Part shown: positions 8,124 through 23,100 of the stretch, piece by piece | How positions within the stretch are numbered: the first letter of the stretch is position 1 | How the letters are laid out: the number at the start of each line of letters is the position of its first letter | Assembly (NCBI RefSeq): GCF_003966975.1 | Contig: NZ_AP018437.1 | Location: 3,100,001-3,164,000, forward strand | Length of the DNA: 64,000 nucleotides | Direction of reading: 5' to 3' | From: Pelolinea submarina | GTDB taxonomy: Bacteria > Chloroflexota > Anaerolineae > Anaerolineales > Anaerolineaceae | Made by a program: the position numbers and the translations under genes | The notes under the pieces: generated by a model | Seen by the model: the letters and a program-made list of their open reading frames with translations, nothing else | Databases searched by the model: none | What the model was told of the DNA's origin: nothing

Positions 8124-11100
8124 CAAATTCTCCCTGGATTTCTATTCTTTAGACAATTTTCCAATGCAATTTATCGCCTTTTAAAGCAGCTGTCACTTCT
8201 TTGGCAATGTCCATGGAGGCACGCCGCTGCGCTTCGTTGGTCTGTCCGGCCATATGCGGGGTTGCAATGACCTTGGGATGATTGATCAACTCCTTGAAAA
8301 CGGGAGGTTCTGTCTCAAACACATCCAAAGCAGCTCCGGCTACCTTCCCAGAATTCAACGCGTCCAATAAGGCTTTTTCGTCAATGATGCCGCCGCGCGC
8401 TGTACAAATCAGATATACGCCATCTTTCATGCGTGCGAAGGCTTCCGCGTTGATCATGCCGCGCGTCTCGTCGGATAGGGGTGTGTGAATGGTGATGAAA
8501 TCGGATTTTTCGATGATATCGTCCATCATCAACAGCTCACCGCCGATGATGCGGATGGTTTCGGGAATGCGAAACAGGCAGCAGGCCATAATGCGCATGC
8601 CAACCGCCGCGGCCATCTGGCCCACGGTCGAGCCAATGCGGCCAAAGCCAATGATACCGAGGGTCTTTCCGTAAAGTTCTACACCTTCGAATTCCTTCTT
8701 GGCCCATTCGCCTCGTTTCATGGATGCATCTGCGCGGGGAATCTCACGCGCCAGGGCAAAAACCATGCCCATGGCTAATTCTGCGACAGCCGTGGTTGTG
8801 GCAGTGGGAGCATTCACAACGATAACGCCCTTTTCTTTGGCATAAGCCGTATCGATGTTGTCCACCCCAACGCCTGCCCGTCCGATTACCTTCAATTTCT
8901 TTCCAGCTTCAATTACTTCGCTGGTGACCTTGGTCCGCCCGCGCACTATCAATGCATCATAATTGCCAATTTCTTTCAATAGCTCTTCGGCAGAGATGCC
9001 TTTATGGTCATCCACCTGAGCTTCTTTCGATAAAATGCTAATACCGGTATCCTGTAATCCGTCTGTAACCAATACACGCCAGGGTTCCATCGACACTACC
9101 TCCTGAAGTTTTTTCAGGCTAATTCTAACCGATTCTCACTGTCGTAAGCAATGCTTTCCAAATTTGCATAGTCAATTAACTTGAATTACCAGCGGCTTGC
9201 AACCGTTTTTTCTAAACAAAAAAGACAAGCGTTTTTTTGCGCTTGTCTTTTTTTAAGTTAGGTTTTTTACACCAGAGAAGATTATTCGTACCGCAGAGCT
9301 TCCACCGGTTCCAAATTGGCCGCCCGGTTGGCTGGGTAAATGCCAAAGAATAAACCTACTGCCGTTGAAAAAATGGTCGCCAACAGGATCGCATTAATAC
9401 CCACCGACGGGTTGAACGGGGTTCCGCTGGCGGTGGCAATTTTGCCGATCGCCATCGCAATCAACCAACCCACAATAATGCCAATCAATCCACCGAACAG
9501 GCTCAATAGCGAGGATTCGGTCAGGAATTGCAGCAGGATGTCCGCCTTGCGCGCGCCCAGGGCTTTGCGCAGACCAATTTCCCTGGTGCGTTCGGTTACT
9601 GAAACCAGCATGATATTCATAATGCCGATCCCGCCAACCAGCAGCGAGATGGCAGCGATTCCGCCCAGGAAGATCGTTAATACGCTGGTGATCGTCCCGG
9701 CTACCGAGAGAATGTCTTCCTGGGTATAGATGGTGAAATCATCCAAACCTACTTCCGTGCGGTGCCGGCTGCGCAGAATCTGGGCTACTTCCTCGCTGGC
9801 AGCGGGGACCGATTCAGCATCCATTGCCTGCACATAAACGAGATCCACCTGGTCGCGGTCGCGATCCAGCAGCCGCACCCGCGCCGTGGTAATCGGTACG
9901 ATGATGACATTATCCTGGCTGCCGAAGGATCCGCCGCCTTTGGATTCCAGTATACCGATCACGCGAAAAGGCTGTCCGTCCACACGGACGGTTTCTCCGG
10001 TGATCAGGGTCCGGCGGCCGAATAGTTTATCGGCCACATCCGGCCCCAGCAGTACCACCGAAGCCCGGCCATTGACGTTCTCGTCCGAAATGAAACTGCC
10101 TTCAATCATGTTGTAATTGGATACCACTGCAAACTCAGAAGTGACACCATAGATTTCAGGACTGGCGGTTTCACCACCGTAGGTAACCGTGGTATTGCCG
10201 TAAACCATCGGCGCAACCGACTGCACATGCGGTGCCTGGAAAACATCACTCATCGCGTTGACATCATTCATTGTCAACGGCTGTTCATTGCGTACATCTT
10301 CCTGTGTATTACCTTGAAAGACAAACAATAAGTTTGTTCCAATACCGCTGATAGAACCCAGGATGGTATCTTGCGCACCGGCGCCAACAGCCAGCATGGC
10401 GATAACAGCGGCAACGCCAATGACAATGCCCAAAATAGTCAGCCCTGCCCGCATTTTATTTGCGTTCAGGCTTTCCAAAGCTTCTTTTAACGCTAAAACG
10501 ATATCCATATTTTTTTAACTATCCACAACCTGGCCGTCATACAGCCGGATCACGCGCTCCGTTTCCTCAGCGATTCCGGGATCATGCGTGACGATAATCA
10601 ACGTTGTCCCTTTCTTTTTATTCATATCCAGCAATAAACTTAAGATCTCTTTACCGGATTTCGAATCCAGGTTACCGGTAGGCTCATCCGCCAAAATAAT
10701 GGCAGGATCATTGATGATAGCGCGCGCTAATGCCACACGCTGCTGCTGGCCGCCTGATAATTCCATGGGTTTATGGTCCATACGATCAGCCAAACCCACT
10801 GCTTCCAGCGCAACTACTGCGCGTTCACGTTGTCTTTCGCGCTGCCCCGCATAGCGCAGCGGTAATTCCACATTCAACAATGCACTCGAACGGGAAAGCA
10901 AATTAAAATTCTGAAAAACAAAACCCACCTTACGGTTGCGAACCAGCGCCAATTGGTCATCGTTCATACCTGAGACCAGTTCTCCATCCAGGTAATATTC
11001 TCCGGATGTAGGCCGGTCAAGGCAACCGATGATATTCATCAACGTTGATTTGCCGGAGCCCGACGGCCCCATGATCGCGACCACTTCACCATGCTTAATC

Positions 11101-14100
11101 TCTATTGACACGCCGCACAGTGCATGTACCTGCACTTCCCCCATCTGATACACTTTGGTCAGATCTTTCGCAACGATTGCTTTCCCTTTCTTGGACATGA
11201 TTTCACCTCGTGAATGCTGGCTGCCCGTTGGCGTCCATTATGGATGCCGGCGGGTTTAATATAATTAGATCTCCTTCACTAACATCACCTGAAACAACCT
11301 CGACACTGGTGTCGGACATCGCGCCGACTTCAATGTCAACCGCTGTCAGGGAACTGCCACGCATTACATACACAATCCGCCTTCCTTCGCTGGTGCGTAT
11401 TGCCCGGCTGGGGATAGCGAGCACATCCTTCTTCTCGGTCACTATGATATTTACAGCTGCGGTCATACCGGGCCGGACTTCCTCATCCGGGTCAACGATC
11501 CGCAGTGTAACAGTGAAATCAACGCCGGAACCGGTATCTTCGCCAACCTTGGCTACTTCTGTCACCTCACCGGTATAAGTCTTGCTGCTGATGGCGTCAA
11601 AAGTCAATTCAGCTTCCTGACCGACAACAACCTTGTTGATATCCACTTCTGAAATCTGAACATCTACATTCAACTCGGATAAATCATCGATGCGGAATGC
11701 CGGTGTACCGGAAGATATCTGGTCACCCACTTTAGGATCAACCTGAGTAACCGTACCGTTGAAAGGTGCTTCAATCCAACCCAAAGATACCGTGGCTTCC
11801 GCAGCGGCAACTTTAGCTTCTGCCGCGCTGATGTCATCCGCATTTGCGCCGTTCTTGACTCTGTCCCAATCTCGTTGGGCATCGTCCAGCTTTGCTTGGG
11901 CAATATCGGCATCGGCAAAATCTTCAGCAACTTGCTGTCCATATGCTTTTCCCAAAAGGTAGTTTAATGCGCGCAGTGCTTTATCCCGTACCAGTTTGGC
12001 GTCATCTCTTTCCTGTTTGGCTTTCACCCGTTTAGGATCGTCAGCCGGAAGATTCTTCACAGCTTCGTAGGCTGCCTTATAAATCTTATATTCTTCTTCC
12101 TTGGCAATAAAGTCAGCCCTGAATTCATTGACGCGATCAATATTCGCATCGTTATAATTCCATTGGTCGCGATCATCTTCCTCATCGCGCAGATCTTGTT
12201 CAGCCTCCAGCAGCGCTTTGTAAGATTCCGCGCTTTCTGTGTTAGAGTTGATTAAATCCTCCATTGCTTTTTGAGCATCAACCAGATCGGCTTGTGCCAG
12301 AATGACCGATTGAGGCAGCGTGTTATCCGCCAAATCCGCCAGGATATCCCCCGCTTTCACGCGGTCGTTCACAGCAACATTAACGCTCTCTACCCGCCCG
12401 GTTGTCTGCCATTCCAGGTCAGCAGTTTGGTTGGCTTCTACAATACCGGTCGCGCCTACTATGACTACCATATCACTGCGTTCCAGTTTCACGGTCTGAT
12501 ACTCATCCATTGCCGTCTTTCGTGCACGGCTTTGATTATTGGCAACAAAAACGACAATTATCAGCAGTGCGAGGATGGCAATCCAGCGAATCGGTTTGGC
12601 AAGAATCCAATGCCAAACTCCCATTATCCACTGCCAGATACCTTTAAGGCTGAATTTTCTCTTCTTTTCGCTTTCCTGTACTTTTTTTACAGGTTTTTCG
12701 ACAACCTCTTTTGGCGATTTCTTCTTCTTTAGTTCTTCATTATCCTTTTTGACCATTCCGATTCCTCTGTTCTACTATTATTATCTTTACCTATATACGG
12801 ATGAAACCTGTAAAAAGCTTCCGTATTAATCCGCCAGAACCGGAATTTGCGGTCGGCATTTAATCCAATGCTTATCTACAGGTTAGGAAAAATTACTTAA
12901 GGCATTCTTACAATACCATCACAATTTTGTAACTTTACACAAAAACAAATAATATATCAAAAAGATTACAGAGAACCTTAATAATAAATAAGAAATCCTT
13001 AAACAAAAATGCCCTGATCTAACAGGGCATTTTTATTATTAATTGGTATAGATCGCAGCTTAATTTGTAATCTCAGGCCTATGTCTCAAGATATGCAAAA
13101 ATCGCTCTGGTAATTTGTTCCAATAGTTCTTCGCATTTAATATCCTGAGGCATTTTTTTGCATTGCTCCATAATTATGGGACCATTGATAATCGCCATCA
13201 CTGTGGAAGCTGCCAGACGTTCGTCTTTCTTCTTAAATTCGCCCTTATCCATGCCAGCTTTCAAGATTTTACCCAAGCTGGTCAGGCTATCATCCAGTTG
13301 AGAAAATTTTTCCGAGTGGGTGGTGGCGCCTTCTACCGGATCCAGCCAAAACAGGCGGAAAATTTTCGGGTGTTCTCGCGCTGTCTGGGTATATTCCAGA
13401 ATGAGTTCTTCCATAACTTTTTTTGTAGGAACAGTCTGGGTTTCTCTGAGTTTTCCGGCAAAATGTTCATTGATACGGTTTTTCTCCCGCTCAACCAGTA
13501 CATCCATAATCTCATCACGGTCTTTAAAGTATGTATAGAAAACCATATGAGAAACACCAACTTTTTCCGCTATCATCCGGATGCTGACTTTATCTGGAGG
13601 TACTTGATCGAGTAAAGAGATTACAGCATCCATCATTGAATTTCGCATTCGCTCAATTTTTTCAGGTGTGTTTTTTGGTCTAGCCATCTCTTAATCCTAT
13701 TATTATTCTTACGTATATTTTATACAATATATTATATCGGATAATATAAAGAAACATGTAAACAATTCATTAATAATAATTACAATATTTTAGTATTTGC
13801 GCAGACGGCTATAATTAGGCCGAATCTTATGATGCAAAAGGTCATTCGAACCCTTAATTTCGCAGCAGCTTCCTGCCTGGTTTTACTGCTGATAACCACC
13901 AGTATATGGCAGCCGGTAAATCCCGAAGATGTCATCCGTCCGGCTACACGTCCATATGAATTCGATTATCTTGCCTGGACTGTGGGTGCTTTTTGGAATA
14001 AATCTGCTGTGGCAAGTTTAGGCATTAGCCATTATTCAAGCTTTTACCAGGATCGTCAAATTATTAAAGGATACTTTACCCTGCTAAAGGATAATGAAGA

Positions 14101-17100
14101 GCTGAAAAATGAGATTGAGAAGCTCTATACCAATCCGGATGTAGAAGATCCCAAACTGGAATCAACCGCCATGCAAGTTGAGCTGCAGTCCAACCAGAAG
14201 AAACTGGACCAACAATCATCGCTTGCCGAAGCCGTCATCCAGAAACAAATTTCCATTACATTGGACCGCCTTGGGCTCACCAGTTTGAGACAGCCCTTTC
14301 CCCCGGTTCTTTACCACTCCACCGAGCTGCCTAAAGAGTTGATTATTTCGCAGCGGAACGTGATTGAACAAGTTGCCAGTGTTTCCCTGCGCGCAGATAT
14401 GAGCCTGGATGAAATGAATGCCCTGGAGGATGAGGTTGAAGCCGACAGTGACTACTCCGCCCTGGTGGTGGATGTCGGCGGAGTGGGTACTTACCCCACC
14501 ATGGTCATCCGTACCAGCAGCATTTCCTACCTGATCGAAACCGTCGCGCATGAGTGGACGCATAATTACCTGAACCTGCGCCCTTTAGGAATCCGCTATT
14601 CCAGCTCACCGGAGCTGCGTACGATGAACGAGACTACCGCTTCCATCGCCGGTGAAGAGATCAGTCAGGCTGTTACGCGCTATTTTTATGCCGACCTGCT
14701 CGACACCCCCAATACCCCTTATAAGACGTACGAGGCAAAATACGTTGTGGAGAGCCCGCCGCCCGGCGGATGGGTCAACGTTGACTTCCGCAAGGAAATG
14801 TACCAGACACGCGTGCACGTGGATGAGCTCCTGGCCGCTGGGCAAATCACCGAGGCTGAAAGTTACATGGAGGAAAGGCGTCAGTTATTTTGGAGTCAGG
14901 GTTTTTCCATTCGCAAATTGAACCAGGCATATTTCGCCTTTCATGGCGCGTACGCCGATCAGGAATACAGTGCCGCCGGTGAGGATCCGGTTGGCAGCGC
15001 GGTGCGTTCCTTACGTGCGCGTTCGTCCAGCCTGGCGGATTTCATCAAAAAAATGAGCTCATTTTCTTCTTACGATCAATTATCCAAAGTGGTTAACGCG
15101 TATTAGGCTGTAAAACTCGGGGTTCGTTTTATTCCGGGTCAGGCAGGTCGTTTTCCAAATCCGCGCTGGTCTGGCCGTGTTCCAACCGATCTACTACCTC
15201 GTTGAATTCCTCCCCCATTTCCGCTCCGCTTTCCTGGCTCATTTGGCGCATCATGCGGCCAATCTCGGCCGGGTTTTTATCAATATCTTCCATTTTTCGT
15301 TCATCCGCAAGATCAGTGAATTGCTGCATACGGGAGTCATCGGATCGGGATACGCGCACCTTGCCAATGCGGCGCGTCACTTTTTCGCTGCCGCAGTGCG
15401 GGCAGGCAGCCGCCACATGCCCGTATTGCGCGTATGAAATATGCAGGCTGAAAGATTGGTGACATTTATCGCAGATATATTCGTAAGCTGGCACACCTGC
15501 CTCCGGTTGGATGGGAAGGTTTTCTATTATAATCATAGCAAACTTATACAAACCATAATCGAGCGAATTTGAATAAACTTTCTGTTAATTTTGATATTCT
15601 GGATAAATACCCTTTAATGATTGTCATTTCCGGACCCTCCGGAGTGGGAAAAGACTCCGTGCTGCGTGCCATGAAAAACAGCGATTCACTCATTCATCAC
15701 GTTGTTACTGTTAATACGCGCGCTCCGCGCCCGGATGAACAGGAAGGTGTGGATTACTTCTTTGTAAGCCGTGAAAAGTTCGAAGACATGATCGCGAACA
15801 ATGAATTGATTGAATATTCGCATGTCTATGATGATTACAAAGGTGTCCCAAAATCTCAGATTCAAGACGCGCTGGATAGCGGCAAAGATGTTGTCCTGCG
15901 CCTGGACGTGCAGGGCGCTGAAAAAATCAAGAAGATTTATCCGCAGGCCATTTCCATCTTTCTGCTGCCCTCCAACCAGGATGATTGGTATAAACGTCTG
16001 GGCGGCCGGCGCTTGGGGAACGAAAAAGACCTGGACAAACGCATCATGACTGTCAAGGATGAGCTGGTCAAAGCACGCGAGTTCGATTATCTGGTCGTCA
16101 ACGAACAGAATAAATTATCCCAAACAGTGCAAATGATCGAAGCCATTATCACCGCTGAACATTTACGTGCCAAGCCTCGCAAAATCAAACTCTAACCCCA
16201 AATCTTATGAAAAGAAAATACCCTATCTCGTACTATATCATCGCAATCACGGTTGCGTTTTTCCTGCTGCAGCAGCTGTCCAAGATGCTGTTCGGTTACG
16301 ATTTTCCCCTGCTATATGGCGCCAAAATCAACGAGTTCATCCTCAAGGGTGAAATCTGGCGGTTGGTTACACCGCTTCTGCTGCACGGTTCCATTCTGCA
16401 TATCGCTTTTAATATGTACGCGTTATATACAGTCGGTCCCGGATTGGAACGCCGTTATGGGCCGATTTCCTTCATTACCCTGTATCTGATTGGTGGTTTA
16501 TGGGGCAACACCGCGTCCTTTTTATTCTCCGCCAACCCTTCCCTGGGCGCATCCACCGCTATCTTCGGTCTGATTGCCGCACAAGGTGTGTACATCTACA
16601 AAAATAGATTCCTGTTAGGCCAGGCAGCCCAACCGCTGCTGGTTAACGTGATAGTGGTAATTGTGATTAACCTGCTGTTTGGCCTTTCCACCAGCGGAAT
16701 CGATAACTGGGGCCATCTGGGCGGTTTACTGGGCGGTTTATTCTATGCCTGGTTTGCCGGCCCAACCTACGGGATCGACTCCACCATCACCTTTGGGAAT
16801 GTGGTTATTGCCCATCCCAAAAATCCGCGTATGATTGGGTTGGGTGCTGCCCTAACCGCACTCTTGCTGGTTTTAGCCAAGATCTTGATGGCTTAATTTT
16901 TCAGACCGGTATTGTGAATCTTCCAGATTGATTAGATCCGGGATAAAAAACCCGCTTGCGCCAATCAAAAAACATCCGGCCGCAGCCAAGGCCAGCCAGC
17001 CGCGAATGCCAATCCATTCCGCTACCGGTGCCGCCACCAGCATGCTGATCGGCATCATACCGGTCGCCAGGCTGCTCACCAATGTAAAAACGCGTCCCTG

Positions 17101-20100
17101 AATATCCGGTTCTACGTGTGTTTGCAGGACGGCATAGAAAGGGCCGTTCACAATAGGCATCATAAACCCGGATATACTCATGCCCACAACCGCCAAATAG
17201 AATTGATTGACCCCGGCGGCAGCAATGAGCGCCGTACTGAAAGCAACCCCCAGAATGCCGACCAGGATGGTGAGAATCTTCTTTTTAAACCCGCCCCATG
17301 CGCCCAACACCAATCCGCCGGCAATCATGCCAATGCTGAACATCGCTTCTATTAAGCTGAGTTCAAACGCGCCCAAATTGAAGTAATCTTTTACCAAAAG
17401 CGGGGTAAAGGTATAGCCGGGATTTAAAAGAAAATTCAGGATAGTGGCAATGGCGATCAGATAGAGCATGCCTTTCCAGTGGCTCAGGTATTGGAAACCC
17501 TGCTTTACATCGCGCAGCAAATCGCGCGCTCCGGACAGGATGGGTTGATCGGAAATTTGAACCGGCTGTGGGATGGTGACAAACAACAGCGGCGTAATTG
17601 CGATAAAGGCTGTGATGATGTCAATTGCCAGAATGCCCTGCATCGGCAGTACGTCCAAAAGCAGCGCGGCCGCCATCGGTGCAAGAATACCCATGGCGCC
17701 TTGCAGCGTCTGGTTCCAGCCGGAAATGCTCGATAATTTTTCTTTGGGAACCATCAGCGAGGTGGATGCCTGCATGGACGGCCAATGAAAACTGCTGCCA
17801 AGCGCGCGCATAAACATAATGGCATAGATATGCCAAATCTGTACCTCACCCAGCCAAAATACCAGTACCAGAATTAGGGTAAAACAGGCAATGGCCAGAT
17901 CGGCAAAAATCATTACGCGCTGGCGATTCCAACGATCTATTAAGGCACCGATAAATGGGGAAAGAAATACTTTCGGCAGCAGCGCAACAAAAGAGGCCAT
18001 TGCCAAAACTGAAGCCGAGCCGGTCTGTTTTGTTAAATACCAAACCAGCGCAAACTGCACCAATTCGCTGCCAAATAAGCTAAACGCTTGGCCGAACCAG
18101 ATTATGAAAAATGTTTTTTTCCAACCAGCAACAGGGCTGCGATTCATTTGCGATTATTCAATATAAATCTCAACATGTTCGTTATCTTCATCATCGAACA
18201 CATCAAGAATTTTCCCCACTTCCCCATCACGAACTGCCCGCATCAATTCTTCACTTTCAATCCCGTCAATCTGAGGGGCAAAATGCGCTCCAAATTTAGC
18301 ACCGGCGCCCATCACGCTGAGAGGAATACGGATATTTGCACGGACTTTTCCATTGGTTGCATCTGTAATTTTGACTCTGAAGAATTTGCCCGACCCCTTG
18401 AAAACTTCAGGTTCATCCACAACTTTTGTTTTCTTCTTAGGATCAGTTTTTTCGATGGTTTCCAGCAATTTTGCCGCTTCATCTGCTGTAATTTTTCCAT
18501 CTTTGAGCAACTTCAAAATCATCATCCGCTCATCTTCACTCATTCAATACCTCTCGCCTAATTTACTTCTTCGCATACCGCGGGAAAGTAATAATAATGG
18601 TCTGTTCCGGCCGTATTTTTCAGTATTTTCAGTTAATCCACAGGATTATTTCTGAAAACATAGATTCATTTTCAAACTTCGCTTTTGCATTATATCATTG
18701 CTAAATTTGAAAGTCGTTTGACCAATTACCCCTTTTAATCCTGCAATTCGTATAATAAAACCCAACTGCCATTGCCTCCGTCACCGCGGCGGGGTGTGCG
18801 GTCATAGTAAAGCGCGAAAATCCTGCCTGTTGTGGTTTCGACGCAAAAATAAAAACGCCCGCTGCCCCACGAACCGAGCTTCTCTGCACGCGTCAAATGG
18901 GCCGGGCGCATGTTATTGGCCTGGTTGCCCCGGCGCGCCAGGTCGCACCATTCGGAATTCAGCACTTTGACCGTAAACCGTTCCCCGCGCCAATCAAAAA
19001 AATCGGGGCAAACCGGCACCTTCGGCAGGAGCGGTTCTTTCCGATAACTCACCTGGATTTCTTCATCAATGAATTTTTTCGATTTATCGTCCGTTGATTT
19101 CACAATTTCCTCTCGGTTTATTTAACAAATTATTAACGGAAGAATGAAAGCTGTTTTATACCTCTATGTTATACTAATTTCGTCAAAATTGTCCCAGGAG
19201 ATGAAAAGCGTGAAAAGATTATTACTAATGCGCCACGCAAAATCGAGTTGGAAAGATTCCGATGTCCCAGATCATGAACGCCCTTTAAAGAAGCGCGGTC
19301 AGCGAGACGCTGAAAAAATGGGAAAAATGCTGAAGAGCAAAAAACTGGTCCCCGATCTTATCATTTCATCCACTGCAACCAGAGCTGAAAAGACAGCAGA
19401 AATAGTCGCCAAGGCAAGTAAATACGAAGCCGAAATTGTGTATTCGGATTCTTTATATATGGCCGAACCTGCCGACATCATGAAAGTAGTAAAAGACCAT
19501 GCCAAGAAGCAAAAAACGGTCCTGGTCATAGGTCATAACCCCGGGTTGGAAGCCTTCCTGCAGATTATGACTGGCAAGGTCGAAAGCCTTCCGACGGGTT
19601 CCATTGCCTATCTGGCAACCAAAATTGATAATTGGAGCAATCTTTCCAGCGAAGAAGAAGTCAAGCTAAAGAATCTTTGGCGTCCAAAGGATGATTAATT
19701 AACGGATTTATTGATATTCACCGCCGGTCAAACCGGCGGTTTTTTTATTTTAAAATGAAGTATAAAAAGAATATGGACAACAATACTACTCCTTCCCCGA
19801 TACAAATAGAAACTCTGAACCAGCTCAAACGGTTTAATGACGTGCGCCTTACCCCCGATGGGTGCGGCCTGTTTTGGATTGAGTCTATCAATGGACGCGG
19901 CAGCCTCGCGCATTTGGACGCAGACGGTCCATCGCAAATTCTCAGCGGAGAATACGACCTGCGCGGAAACGTGGGCTACGGCGGCGGAGAATTTGACGTA
20001 AACACCGCCGGTTTGGTCTTTGCTGAAAGCAGCGGCAGCTTATTCAGCTCTACTCCGCTGGAATCCGCAAGCATCCATCGTATTACACCCCCCTGGGGCG

Positions 20101-23100
20101 GTGCAGCCGCGCCGGCCCTTTCCCCGCACGGGGATTGGGTGCTGTACGTTTACCAACAAGAGGAAACGAACGGCTTAGCCATTTGCCGCACGCATGGGCT
20201 GACCTGGCCGGTGCAGTTGGCGCTGGGCGCGGACTTTTACATGCAGCCAACCTGGCACCCCTCCGGAGACATGATTGCCTGGGTCGAGTGGAACCACCCC
20301 GATATGCCCTGGTTTGCCGGCCGCGTCAAGCTCGGTAAGTTGGGCGGAATGCAGCTGCGTTTATTGGAAGAGAACTGGTTGGATGGAGAGGCAGGCGCCC
20401 CGGCCGGCCAGCCGCGATTCTCCCCGGATGGCAAATGGCTGAGCTATATCCGCCGCGAAGGCGATTGGGATAGCCTGGTACTTTACAACCCGAAAAATCA
20501 CCAGCGGCGTGTACTGCTGCCGGGCGCGGAAGGCCATTTGGCGCAGCCGGCCTGGGTGCAGGGCATGCGCAGTTACGCCTGGTCAAGCGACAGCCACTCG
20601 ATTTACTACTTGCTGTACTTCCACGGCGCCACCAGCCTGTGGCAGGTCAACCTGCACTCCGGCAAGAGCAAGCCAATAGCCATCGACCCGGTTTGCTGGG
20701 CGGAGCAGTTGGACTGCGCCGCGGATGAAAACGGCGATGTGTTGGCTTTCCTGGGTAGCACGGCCCGAACACCCAAACAAATCTGGCGCTTGGACGCACA
20801 CGGATTAACCTGCGCAGTCCCCAACCAATTGGCCGGGGTTTCCATGGAAGCCATCAGCCTGCCGCAGGAAATTCGTTTTAAATCCACTGGAGACAGCGAA
20901 GTTTATGGAATTTATTACCCGCCGGCCGGTCCGGAGCAGCCCGGAACTCCAGCGGTTCTTATCCTGGATATTCACGGCGGCCCCACCGGAATTGACCCAT
21001 TATGCTTTTCCAACGAAGCGGCTTTCTTCACCTCACGCGGCTATGCCTATGCGCGCATTAATTACCGCGGCAGCAGCGGTTTTGGATACCAATATCAGGC
21101 AGCGCTTAAGCACAGCTGGGGCATTGTGGATGTGGAAGACACCCTGCACTTTACCGAAGAACTGGTACGACGCGGGTTGGCCGACCCCAAAAGACTGGTA
21201 ATCAAAGGCTCCAGCGCGGGCGGCTTTACCGCCCTGAATGTCCTGATTCAGAAACCGGGCTTGTTCAAAGCGGCCATTTGCAGCTACGCGGTAGGCGATC
21301 TGGTGGACGACGCCCAGCATACGCACAAATTTGAGAAGTTTTATCATCGTTTCTTGACCGGTAATTTTGATAAGGATTACCAGCGCTTTGTGGATCGTTC
21401 GCCCATATTCCACATCGATGGCATCCAGGATCCGGTAGCCCTCTTTCACGGTAACAGCGACAGGGTGGTTGCGCCCTCCCAATCCATGCAGATCTACGAG
21501 CAGCTCACGCAGCGCGGTATCCCCTGCACGCTCAAAATTTACGAAGGTGAAGGGCATGGTTTCCGCAAGCCGGAAAATGTGGCGGATTACTACCAAAGCA
21601 TGCTGGATTTTCTGCAGGAACACTTGCGGTAAGAATAATTAACCACAGATGAACACAGATAAAAGCAAAAGCTTTAATATGGTTTGATAAACACAGATGT
21701 AGACATGCTTTTTGTAGAGCTGGTTTGCGATAGGTAAGCGAATTTCATTTTAAGGTTGGCTGAGCACCCGCCCAGAGCGAAGCGTGGGGTGTCGAAGCCA
21801 ACCATTTTTTTTGCACCGGTTATTGCCATTTAATCGAGGGGCTCCTTCACGATCAACAAACTTTGGTCTATTGATCCGAGCAAACACTCAAGGTATCTCC
21901 ATCTGGAAATAAACGACTACCCAAGCATGTTGGATTTTCTGCAGGAACACCTGGGAAAGAGTCTGCCACAAATGGACACAGATAAAAGCAAAAGCCTTAA
22001 TATGGTTTGATAAACACAGATATAGACATGCTTTTCGTAAAGCTGGTTTGCGAAGGGAACGCGCTTCGTTTAAACATAAAGAGGAGATGACAACATCTCC
22101 TCTTTTCAAATTCTCACGTTTTTTCTTACTGCGCCATGAAGGCTTCCATACCCGCCAGCAGTGTATCCACATCCTGCATGGAGGTCTCGCCCATGGTGGC
22201 GATACGGAAGGTTTTATCCTTCAAATCGCCGTAACCGTTGGCAATACGGATCTGGTACTTTTCCATCAGGAATTTGTTCAAATCCGAAATGTTCAGATTG
22301 CGGTCGTTGCCGATGGTGGCGACTGTCTTGGAACGGCAGCTCGCGTCGGCGTAAGGGGTCATGCCGTGCGCTTCCGCCCAATCATAAACGCGCTGCGACA
22401 TGGCCGCATGGCGCGCGAAGCGCGCATCCAGCCCTTCGGCCAGAATACGATCCAGTTGGAAATCCAGTGCGTAAACCAGCGGGATGACCGGGGTCATGGC
22501 GGTGGAATTCTTAACGCGATGTTTTTCCATCAACAGCAAGTCGAAATACCAACCGCGGTTTTGCACTTTCGCGGCCTTCTCCATGGCGCGGTCATTCACA
22601 CCGGCCAGAGATAATCCCGGCGGCAGCGCCAGGCATTTTTGCGAAGAGGTCAGCAGAAAATCCACGTCCCAGGCATCCATTTCAATCTTGGAGCCGGCCA
22701 GGGAAGAAACGGCGTCCACCAAAATGAAAGTGTCAGGACTGACCTCGCGCACAACAGCGGCCAGCTCTTTCAGCGGGCTTTCAACGCCGGTGGAAGTCTC
22801 ATTGTGAACAATGGTAACAGCTTCATAATGCTTCTTTTTCAGCGCATCGCGCAGGGCATCCGGTTCTACGGCTTTGCCCCATTCGAAGTCAAGGCGGTCG
22901 GCGGATTTGCCGTTGGAGACGGCCACGTCGTACCAGCGCTCGGAGAAAGCACCGTTCACGCAGCTCAGGACGTCTTTCTCAACCAGGTTGCGAATACCGG
23001 TTTCCTGCATACCGGAACCGGAATGAGTGCCGATGAATACACGATATTGGGTATAGAAAATCTGTTGGGCTTTTTCAGCCGCGCGCCGGTGGATCGCTTC